64,000 nt of DNA from Salegentibacter sp. (lineage in GTDB: Bacteria > Bacteroidota > Bacteroidia > Flavobacteriales > Flavobacteriaceae). A model generated the notes under the pieces. The model was given only the letters and a program-made list of their open reading frames with translations. It did no database searches and was not told the DNA's origin. Position 1 is the first letter of the stretch. Each line of letters opens with the position of its first letter. The DNA is taken from NCBI GenBank assembly GCA_024635795.1, contig JAGXIH010000011.1:1-64000 (forward strand), read 5' to 3'. The position numbers and the translations under genes were made by a program. Shown here one piece after another: positions 1 to 8,362 of this stretch.

Positions 1-1824
1 ATTGAACTTTTTGAAGAAAGTCTGGGTCAGCTTAAAAGAATCTGTTATCTGGGCCCGCAGATCGGGATTTCCTTCAACATAAGTATATGGGTCCAGGTAG
101 AATATAAAAGGATTGAAATTGCTGTAATTCGGTCTTGATATTCTTCTGCTATAGGCATAGTTCAACTGGTAATTCTCACTTACCTTCTGTTCAAGCATGG
201 CATTGGGAAAGAACTCCAGATAATCCCTCTTATTACTTTCATTCATGGTAAAGGATCTTCCCTCACCAAAAGTTTGTTCCGCTCTAAGTCCTGCCTGTAA
301 ATTCCAGGTGTCATTAAATCTGTTACTGTAGCTCACATATGCCGCGTAGATATCTTCTTCATATTTAAATCTGTCGCTATTGGAGGGGTCTAGGCGGCGA
401 TCGTTATTCTCCGTCACGAAATACTTTAGATCACTATCAGATATTACCTTACTGGCTTTTACTCCCAATTCAAGATTTGAACTGGCTGACAAAGGTTTTG
501 TGAAATCTATTTTTGCAGCGTAAATGCTGTAGTCTGATAGGCTGTTATTGTCGAGCAGTTCCAGTACTTTAGAATCATCAGTGTGGTAGGTATAAGTATT
601 AGTGAAACTGGCATTAACTTCGTTTTTGAGTCTCACATAATCCACATCGGCCGATATGGAGGTTCCTGTAGTATCCAGTTTTCCCGTATAGTGAACATTG
701 AACTGCCCGTTTGAAAAACTGTCATTCCTGTTGTTAAGGGCATCTACGCTAACAAAAGGACCATTTACAGGGTGCCGCAAAGTACTGAAGGTATTCCAGT
801 CATCTTGTCTGTCCTTGTAAATAAGATTGGCCATTATTCCAATGCTGTGATTGTCATTAAAATCGTAATCCGTTCCAATTCGAAGAGATGGAACAAATTG
901 TTCGCTTTCCTGAAGTCCTGATTGTTCGTATATGGAAAAGTCCTGGTTACCGGGAAATGTTCTGATCACCTTCTGTGGCCTGTAATCTCCCCGTTCAGAC
1001 AGATCTAGATTGAAGAAAGAATTCCAGTTTCCTTTGTTATAGCTCAAATTAGCACCCCCATTGAATAATTTCTGATTACTTACTTTATACCCCCCGTAAA
1101 TACTACCAGTGAGTCCGGTGCCGACACTCTTCTTAAGGTTTATGTTCAAAATCCCGGCGGTACCTTCAGCATCATATTTGGCTGAAGGGTTATGGATCAC
1201 TTCAATTTCTTCTATGCTTTCTGCAGGCATGCTCTCGAGCAGGGTCTGGAGTTCCTTGGCTGAAAGGTAAGTCATACGCCCATCGAGCATAACAGTTACT
1301 CCCTGGTTTCCGTTGATCATAAAGTCCCCATCCTGTCCAACTGAAACTCCGGGTGCTCTGGAAAGCATTTCATAAGCCGTTCTGCCGGCAGCAACAGCAG
1401 TTCCTTCCACTTTCATCACCATTTTGCCATTTTCGACTTTTACACGCGGCCTCCAGCTATGGATCATAACCTCGTTGAGCATGGCCATTTCTTCCCGCAT
1501 GGTAACCAATCCGAAATCCCTGCTGAAATCTGAACTGGCTATTTCAAATAACGGGCTAAATGTGGATTCAAAACCTATGGCGCTGAATCTCAGTACATAT
1601 TTTCCATTTTTAGGGGGTTTCAGATTAAAGGTCCCATCCATTTCTGTAGTCGATCCCGTTACCAGTGTAGAATCGGGTAATTTCATTACTGCGACAGTCG
1701 CAAAAGGTATGGATTCTTCTTTTTGGTCCATAAGGCTCCCGCTGAGCAAACCCTGCTGAGCGATACTGATCTGTGTTATAAAACATATAAAAAAGGCGAT
1801 TGTTAATTTTCGATACAACTTCAT
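1..1824 (-). CDS. TonB-dependent receptor / outer membrane beta-barrel family protein (C-terminus truncated by window edge)
   Basis: Reverse-strand translation from ATG at 1824: MKLYRKLTIAFFICFITQISIAQQGLLSGSL... with carboxypeptidase-regulatory-like repeat, plug domain (APGVSVGQDGDFMINGNQGVTVMLDGRMTYLS...ESIEEIEVIHNPSAKYDAEGTAGILNINLKK). Not in the ORF track because it is open at the edge. Confidence 0.9.
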   Translation of the reverse strand, partial: MKLYRKLTIAFFICFITQISIAQQGLLSGSLMDQKEESIPFATVAVMKLPDSTLVTGSTTEMDGTFNLKPPKNGKYVLRFSAIGFESTFSPLFEIASSDFSRDFGLVTMREEMAMLNEVMIHSWRPRVKVENGKMVMKVEGTAVAAGRTAYEMLSRAPGVSVGQDGDFMINGNQGVTVMLDGRMTYLSAKELQTLLESMPAESIEEIEVIHNPSAKYDAEGTAGILNINLKKSVGTGLTGSIYGGYKVSNQKLFNGGANLSYNKGNWNSFFNLDLSERGDYRPQKVIRTFPGNQDFSIYEQSGLQESEQFVPSLRIGTDYDFNDNHSIGIMANLIYKDRQDDWNTFSTLRHPVNGPFVSVDALNNRNDSFSNGQFNVHYTGKLDTTGTSISADVDYVRLKNEVNASFTNTYTYHTDDSKVLELLDNNSLSDYSIYAAKIDFTKPLSASSNLELGVKASKVISDSDLKYFVTENNDRRLDPSNSDRFKYEEDIYAAYVSYSNRFNDTWNLQAGLRAEQTFGEGRSFTMNESNKRDYLEFFPNAMLEQKVSENYQLNYAYSRRISRPNYSNFNPFIFYLDPYTYVEGNPDLRAQITDSFKLTQTFFKKFN

Positions 1825-1950
1825 CACGTTTATTTTAATTGGTTAATAATTGATTGATGAAGCAAATATGACAGGAATTAACCCTCCGGGGAACCGCAAT
1901 TCTATGAACCGGGATTTCATCTCAATGAACCGGGATATGGTCAATATGAA

Positions 1951-3168
1951 ATGGAAGGGAGTTTTTTAAAATTAAGAGATCTTGCACAAGAGATAGAAAT
2001 CCAAACCATAATGGATATGAGAAAACGAAAAAACCTTTTAATTTTTTACATTTACCTTTTAGATAAAATAAAAAGAATAGAAGCTTCAGCTAAAAATATT
2101 GACTCCTCACGGAAACGATTCGGATTTTATTTGATCCTAAAAGATATCGGCATTGCAGCTTTAACGACTGTTCTGTTTTACTATGTAATGGTTTTTATGC
2201 ACCAGGGCTATATTATGCTTCCCTCTTTTTACAATTTGGTTGAAATGGGCTTGGCATTTGTATTTCTCCTGTTTCTTTTCTGGGTGCATCATGGAATTTC
2301 TGGCTTAATGGAGTCTGATGTGTTTAAGAGAACCAGTCCCGTTAACAGAACCATTATTGAACTATCCATTGTTATTCTGGCGACTCTCCTGTTAACTTTT
2401 ATTGTGACTTATCTTCCGTCCAGTTATATATTTCCTCCCGAGGCCATTCTACCCGAACGGGTACGAACTGCCTTTGTTATAACGATCATCCTTTCTCTGT
2501 TTTTCTATTTTTTTGTCGAACGGGAAAGAAATAAAAGAAAACTTCAGGAAAAAGTATTGCGCTCAACCCATCTCCAAAAGGAGAATTATCAGGCCCAGAT
2601 ACAAAGCCTTAAAAATCAGGTGAACCCTCATTTCCTATTTAACAGTCTCAATGTCTTGAGTTCCCTGATTCAGAAAAACCAAAGCCAGGCCCAGGAGTTC
2701 GTGCGCAGGCTTTCAAAAGTATACCGATCCTTCCTTGATCATAGCCAAGAACAGTTGGTGTCGCTTCGAAAAGAGATGGAATTAACAGAGGCTTATATTT
2801 ACCTGCTTAGTACGCGATTTGGTGACAATGTTCGGTTTGAGATAAATGTCTCCAAAGATCATACGCATTTATTATTGCCTCCCGGTTCTCTGCAGATGTT
2901 GGTCGAAAACGCCATAAAGCATAACGGCTCTACCAGAAAAAAGCCTTTAATCATTCAGATCTCTTCCGAAAAAGATGAACTGATTGTGAAAAACAACCTC
3001 CAGCCCCGTTTGGAGAAAATGGAATCCACCAGGACCGGATTGGAAAATATTACCAGACGATACAAATTTTTGACAGATCAGGAAGTGAAATTCATTACAT
3101 CAGAAAAAGATTTTATTGCCAAACTTCCATTGCTAAAAGTTGAAGCTTATGAAAATAGTAATTATTGA
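1951..3168 (+). CDS. LytS/YehU-type sensor histidine kinase (membrane)
   Basis: TM-rich N-terminus, then NQVNPHFLFNSLNVLSSLI (His_kinase family H-box) and LVENAIKHN N-box. Confidence 0.9.
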   Translation: MEGSFLKLRDLAQEIEIQTIMDMRKRKNLLIFYIYLLDKIKRIEASAKNIDSSRKRFGFYLILKDIGIAALTTVLFYYVMVFMHQGYIMLPSFYNLVEMGLAFVFLLFLFWVHHGISGLMESDVFKRTSPVNRTIIELSIVILATLLLTFIVTYLPSSYIFPPEAILPERVRTAFVITIILSLFFYFFVERERNKRKLQEKVLRSTHLQKENYQAQIQSLKNQVNPHFLFNSLNVLSSLIQKNQSQAQEFVRRLSKVYRSFLDHSQEQLVSLRKEMELTEAYIYLLSTRFGDNVRFEINVSKDHTHLLLPPGSLQMLVENAIKHNGSTRKKPLIIQISSEKDELIVKNNLQPRLEKMESTRTGLENITRRYKFLTDQEVKFITSEKDFIAKLPLLKVEAYENSNY

Positions 3169-3919
3169 AGACGAAGCCTTTGCAGCAGATTCCCTGGAGT
3201 CGATGATCCTTGAATTACGGCCGAAAACCGATGTGCTGGAAAAGTTAGAATCGATCGAGGAAGCTGTGGAATGGTTCAGCATGAATCAGCATCCTGATCT
3301 GGTGTTTTGCGATATACATCTTTCAGATGGGAACAGCTTTGAGATTTTCAGGCAAACAGAGGTTAAATGTCCGGTGATCTTTACCACTGCTTACAATGAA
3401 TATGCTATTGAAGCTTTTAAAGTAAATAGCATAGATTATCTGCTAAAACCTATTGGGAAAGAAGAACTTGCAAAGGCAATACGAAAGTATGAAGAACTTA
3501 AGCAAACGAACCTGCCCCTGGAGATCAAAAACTTACAGAGTCTTCTACATGATGCTGCCAAAGGAAGCTCTCAGGCAGAGAAGAAATCCCGTTTTATGGT
3601 AAAATCAGGACAATCAATAAAAACTATTTCCAGTGAAAAAGTAGCTTATTTTTTGGCAGAAGACGGAGTGGTATTATTGGTTACTTTTGAGGCTAATCGT
3701 TTTGTGGTGAATTATACCCTCGATCAGTTGGAAGAGATGCTTGATCTTAAAACATTTTTTAGGACCAACCGGCAGCTTATTGCAAACATCAGATCTGTGA
3801 AGGAGGTGAGCCCCTATTTTAAAGGACGGCTTCATCTCGTTCTAAATCCATCCCTGGCAGGTGATCAGATCATAAGCAGTAGTAAGGCTTCTGCTTTCAA
3901 GGATTGGCTGGACCTGTAA
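3149..3919 (+). CDS. LytTR-family response regulator
   Basis: Receiver domain (MKIVIIEDEAFAADSLE..., VFCDIHLSDG, TTAYNEYAIEAFKVNSIDYLLKP) plus LytTR domain. Start chosen at ATG 3149; overlaps end of the upstream kinase gene. Confidence 0.92.
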   Translation: MKIVIIEDEAFAADSLESMILELRPKTDVLEKLESIEEAVEWFSMNQHPDLVFCDIHLSDGNSFEIFRQTEVKCPVIFTTAYNEYAIEAFKVNSIDYLLKPIGKEELAKAIRKYEELKQTNLPLEIKNLQSLLHDAAKGSSQAEKKSRFMVKSGQSIKTISSEKVAYFLAEDGVVLLVTFEANRFVVNYTLDQLEEMLDLKTFFRTNRQLIANIRSVKEVSPYFKGRLHLVLNPSLAGDQIISSSKASAFKDWLDL

Positions 3920-3934
3920 GAAATGTAGAGATTA

Positions 3935-5065
3935 TTGAATAATGACCAGGAAATGAGACTGAAATTAGCTGAGAAAATAAAACCGCGGTATCGGGTTTGG
4001 CTGCACAGAATACTTGTGGCTGGATTAATAACTGTCGCAATCCAACTGATATTCCTTTATGTAAAATATGGGAGTATATTCGTAGAGCTACATTACACCT
4101 CTGGAATTGAATTTACCTTTACATTTCTTTATTTTCTATCGCTATTTTCGATATATCCCAGGATTTCCCGTTTTCTCCATTCTCCTGTATTCAATCGCAT
4201 GGGGTCAGTTTATATCAATATTCTTGAAGGAATAACTGTAGCCATGTCTACTTTCCTGTTGATCACGATCATGAAAATCTTGCCAATATATATACTGCTC
4301 TTGTATCTCAACGCAAGATATGAGGATATGAATGCCTCATTTGACATAGATGCTTTGCGCCGGGACGTCATTGCGCATGCCGTCTTAGGTCTTTTCATTT
4401 ATTATTTTGTAGAAAGAGAGAGGATTCGGAAGCAAATACAGGCAGAAGCTTTACGATATGCACAGCTACAAAAAGAAGAATTTAAAGGTCAACTGGAGAA
4501 CCTGAAAAACCAGGTGAATCCTCATTTCCTGTTTAATAATCTTGAAGCTCTTGATTCCCTTATTGAAAAAGATCCGGAAGAAGCTGTCAGATTTGTAAAC
4601 CGCTTATCTTATGTCTATCGGTCTTTCCTAAATCATGAACAAGAATTGGGGACATTGGCAAAAGAAATGGAATTGGTGGAGGCGTATATATATTTGCTAA
4701 AAACCCGTTTCGGGGATAAAATACAATTTAACATAAAAACACCTCCGGAATACATGTCTCTTCAGATACCTCCCGGAAGTTTACAGGTACTTATTGAGAA
4801 TGCTGTATTATATAACGAAATTAGCAGAGAAAAGCCTCTTCATATCAATATCAGTATTCACAGGGGAAAACTCATGGTGCGCAATAATTTGTATGAGATT
4901 GGGCGTGAAAAGACATCAGGAGCGGGGTTGAAGGATTTAATAGAAAGGTATGAATATTTCACCAATGAAACCATTGAGGTAGAGGAGACCGGCAGAGAGT
5001 TGGTTGTTAAACTGCCCTTGCTAAAGCTTGAAGAGGAAGAAGACGATGTCGAGAAAAAGTTCTGA
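3935..5065 (+). CDS. LytS-type sensor histidine kinase, paralog of 1951..3168
   Basis: NQVNPHFLFNNLEALDSLIE H-box; co-linear similarity to the upstream kinase; apparent TTG start. Confidence 0.85.
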   Translation: MNNDQEMRLKLAEKIKPRYRVWLHRILVAGLITVAIQLIFLYVKYGSIFVELHYTSGIEFTFTFLYFLSLFSIYPRISRFLHSPVFNRMGSVYINILEGITVAMSTFLLITIMKILPIYILLLYLNARYEDMNASFDIDALRRDVIAHAVLGLFIYYFVERERIRKQIQAEALRYAQLQKEEFKGQLENLKNQVNPHFLFNNLEALDSLIEKDPEEAVRFVNRLSYVYRSFLNHEQELGTLAKEMELVEAYIYLLKTRFGDKIQFNIKTPPEYMSLQIPPGSLQVLIENAVLYNEISREKPLHINISIHRGKLMVRNNLYEIGREKTSGAGLKDLIERYEYFTNETIEVEETGRELVVKLPLLKLEEEEDDVEKKF

Positions 5066-5391
5066 TCCCTGTCGAAATTTGCACGTAGAGTCCGAATCCT
5101 GGTTTCATTTTTATAGGGGATTAATTCCAAAATAGTAGGATTGCCATTCTCATCGGTATAGGTAAACGGGTGTACGCTTTTCTTCCTCCTGGTTTTTCTC
5201 CAGAAATCGGTATGCAAATAGGCATATAAAATGCCTCCTATAATTGCTTTCAGGTTAAGGTAGGAATCAAATTCAACAGAAAAGGCTTTTCTTACACTCC
5301 AGCCTTCTTCTTCTTCTTCTTCCCTTATCCGGTCAAAAGACTTTATTATATAATATCCGGTTTTATTTAGCGCAACAAACCAATAAATCTA
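4858..5391 (-). pseudogene. Probable gene remnant (start-less minus-strand reading frame)
   Basis: Open minus frame IYWFVALNKTGYYIIKSFDRIREEEEEGWSVRKAFSVEFDSYLNLKAIIGGILYAYLHTDFWRKTRRKKSVHPFTYTDENGNPTILELIPYKNETRIRTLRANFDRDQN... has protein-like composition, no ATG at its head, and runs antisense into the 3' end of the kinase gene. Confidence 0.4.
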
Positions 5392-5649
5392 ATTCCGTAT
5401 TTTTACCGGACACTAATGAAAATTTATATGAAAACTTTTTGTTTCAGATTTTAAGTTTTTTAGCGGAGATATTAACCGCAACTTAGAATTGATTTGCAAA
5501 AAAATATAACCCTAGAATTCTATAGTAAATCAAAAAACTTGTATTTTTATAAAATGGAAGTCAATTAGACATATTCAAGTTCAAGATTAAGGACACCTAA
5601 AAGGTTACCTTTAAGATATAATTCGTTGTAACCTTTGTCAGTTCTAAGA

Positions 5650-5682
5650 TACGTAGGTTAGGTTTGAATCCTGGCAAGGTCA
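5650..5682 (+). other. tRNA T-arm plus acceptor-strand-like sequence (possible tRNA 3' relic)
   Basis: ttagg-tttgaat-cctgg forms a T-stem/loop, followed by caaggtc-a; no matching 5' half found nearby. Confidence 0.3.
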
Positions 5683-5693
5683 CTTAAAGCAGA

Positions 5694-5721
5694 AAGTTCG
5701 CACGTGAGTGCGGACTTTTTT
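5694..5721 (+). terminator. Rho-independent terminator-like hairpin
   Basis: AAGTTCGCAC-GTGA-GTGCGGACTT followed by T-tract. Confidence 0.75.
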
Positions 5722-5938
5722 GTTTTCTGCAAAAACTGAGCGTAGCTTAAAGCTTTGGAGGGATCAAGCCTAATTGTTGTAGACTATTCCAGAAGAAAAT
5801 TCCTACAAATCGTTTTCCGAAGAAGGCATTTATCAAGTATTTAAGTTATTGGCCTAAAAGTATTTGCAGGGCCTCTTTTTCTTCTTATCTTGGTAAGACC
5901 ATAACATAAGTAGGTTAAGTTCATGGTAGATTTGGGGC

Positions 5939-5971
5939 AAAAAAAGGTGGATGAATAATCCGCCTTTTTTT
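5939..5971 (+). terminator. Rho-independent terminator-like hairpin
   Basis: AAAAAAAGGTGGAT-gaata-ATCCGCCTTTTTTT. Confidence 0.7.
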
Positions 5972-6282
5972 ATGTTCAATTTTCTGGGATCAAACTCAAA
6001 AGTTCCTTAAGAGCTCTATCAAACTATTTTGAAATTTTTAAAAAAGGAAATAAACCTATGTTTATCCCGAGATATTTTTGATTCATGATCACTGCTTAAT
6101 TTAGCAAGGAAGTACTATACTTGTGGAAATAATTGCTAACTTACTGATCACAACAGCTCATAAACTCAATTAAAACCTGTGTTTATGAACAAACCTTACC
6201 AACGAGGCGAAGAAAAGACAGAGGCAACATAAGCTCAAACAAAATGGGTTGAAAATGGAACCACGGAATTTAATTTAAAATA

Positions 6283-8064
6283 ATGGAACCAGATATTATT
6301 ATCGTTTTGTTAATCCTTAGTGTAACAGTAATATTGCTGGTATTCGATTTTGTCCGCATTGATATTGTTGCTATTGGTTGTATGCTGGCGCTGGGCTGGA
6401 CCGGTATTTTAAATCCGCAGGAGATGTTTTCCGGGTTTTCGAGTAATGCCGTAATAGCCATGCTTAGCGTGATGATACTGGGGCGCGGTATTGCCCGAAC
6501 GGGTATCATGGATGAATTTTCAAAATTTGTTATCAGCAAGGCTGGCAGCCACAAACGAAATTTAGTTGGATTACTCTCAATTTCAGCAGGTTTACTATCT
6601 GGTTTAATTCAAAATATTGGCGCAGCTGCGCTTTTTCTGCCCGGAATCATGCAGGTTTCTCGCCGTACGAAGATTCCCGCATCATCGCTTATTATGCCCG
6701 TTGGGTTTGCAGCCATACTGGGGGGAACCCTAACCATGGTTGGCTCGGGTCCGCTTATTCTGGTAAACGACCTGTTAAGAAATGAAGGCCTTGAAGCCTA
6801 TAACTTATTTAGCGTAACCCCTGTTGGCATTGTGCTTCTCTTGTCGGGCATAGGTTATTTTTTGCTGTTCGGAAATAAAGTTTTACCTAAGAAGAAAGGT
6901 GGGGAAACAGAAAAAACCGAACAGGAAAGGTTAGTTGAGAAGCTTGATTTACCAGACAATATCACGCTGTTGACCGTACCCGGTAAAAGTTCACTGGCTG
7001 GGAAAACAACAGAAGAGGCAGGCTTATGGAAAAAATACAATATCAATCTTTTAGGCATTGGGAAAGGGGAGGATGTGGTTTACGCCCCCTGGCGTGAAAA
7101 CAAGTTTGAGAATGGGCAAACCCTTGCCGTTTTGGGTTCTGCTGAAAACACAGATCAGTTTTCAAAAGACTTTCAGCTTGAGAATCGCTCTGCGTCGGGC
7201 AATTTCTCTGATGGTTTTAACCCTAATGTCAGCGGTTTTGCAGAGGTGATTATTCCTCCGGATTCAGAACTTGCCGGAAAAAGTATACGAGAATACACCC
7301 TTAGAAAACGCTATGCTGTTGAGCCGGTAATACTATTCAACAAAGGAGAAAGAGTGGAGGGAGATTTTTCTGATGTGGTAATCGGCACAGGTGACACCCT
7401 GATTGTTTACGGCAGGTGGGACAATATAAAAGATTTGAAAGAAAGCGCTGATTTTGTTGTGGTCACTGACTTCGATGTAGATAAAAAAGATAAGTCAAAA
7501 ACCTGGCCGGCTATAGGCTGCTTTGTATTTGCCATTGCTCTGGCAATGTTCGGCTTTCCCATTTCTATGGCTTTTTTGACCGGAGCTCTTTGTATGGTTC
7601 TGGCCCGTGTATTGAATATCGGACAGGCCTATGAGTCAATTGAATGGAAAGTAGTTTTTCTGCTGGCGGGATTGATTCCTTTGGGTGTGGCCATGCAAAA
7701 AACAGGGACTGCTAACTTCCTGGCCGAATCTATCATGAGTGTAGTTATTGATTTACACCCTGTTTTCTTCATACTGATGATTGGAGTGTTGTCAACCGTT
7801 TTTTCACTGTTTATGTCCAATGTAGGAGCAATTGTCGTGCTGACTCCGCTGGTAATAGGTATGGCCGGTATTGACCCCAGACCACTTGTGCTGATGGCTG
7901 CGGTTTGTGCCGCAAACTCCTTTATTCTGCCCACACACCAGGTTAATGCCTTCCTGATGTCATCGGGTGGGTATCGCAATGCCGACTATTTAAAGGCAGG
8001 GAGTGGAATGACAATCCTATTCCTGGCCGTTACAGTTACTCTGTTCTACTTTTTTATTATTTGA
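6283..8064 (+). CDS. SLC13-family permease with two RCK/TrkA-C domains
   Basis: Multi-TM CitMHS/Na-sulfate-symporter-like halves flanking two TrkA-C-like segments (ITLLTVPGKSSLAGKTTEEAGLWKKYNINLLGI; AEVIIPPDSELAGKSIREYTLRKRYAVEPVILFN). Confidence 0.85.
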   Translation: MEPDIIIVLLILSVTVILLVFDFVRIDIVAIGCMLALGWTGILNPQEMFSGFSSNAVIAMLSVMILGRGIARTGIMDEFSKFVISKAGSHKRNLVGLLSISAGLLSGLIQNIGAAALFLPGIMQVSRRTKIPASSLIMPVGFAAILGGTLTMVGSGPLILVNDLLRNEGLEAYNLFSVTPVGIVLLLSGIGYFLLFGNKVLPKKKGGETEKTEQERLVEKLDLPDNITLLTVPGKSSLAGKTTEEAGLWKKYNINLLGIGKGEDVVYAPWRENKFENGQTLAVLGSAENTDQFSKDFQLENRSASGNFSDGFNPNVSGFAEVIIPPDSELAGKSIREYTLRKRYAVEPVILFNKGERVEGDFSDVVIGTGDTLIVYGRWDNIKDLKESADFVVVTDFDVDKKDKSKTWPAIGCFVFAIALAMFGFPISMAFLTGALCMVLARVLNIGQAYESIEWKVVFLLAGLIPLGVAMQKTGTANFLAESIMSVVIDLHPVFFILMIGVLSTVFSLFMSNVGAIVVLTPLVIGMAGIDPRPLVLMAAVCAANSFILPTHQVNAFLMSSGGYRNADYLKAGSGMTILFLAVTVTLFYFFII

Positions 8065-8362
8065 GTCCTGTAGAAAACTATCAAAAAATTCGCTAAAAAT
8101 AAGCGCTTTCTTTAATGGTGATGGTCTTCTTCTGCATATTCGTATGTTTCATGAATTATCAATAGAAAAATACTAAATCTGAAACTGTGAGGGAGACTAA
8201 TACTTCCTGCATCTACGGAATGGGGTGGAACCAGCTAAAATATACACCATTTCCTTTTTGGAAGGCTTGTAGGTTTATTTAAAAAACAAGAATTTTAATT
8301 TATCTTACCGGCTCATATAATTTATTAGTGTTAAGAACCCAATTTTATCCAAGTCCTTACCT

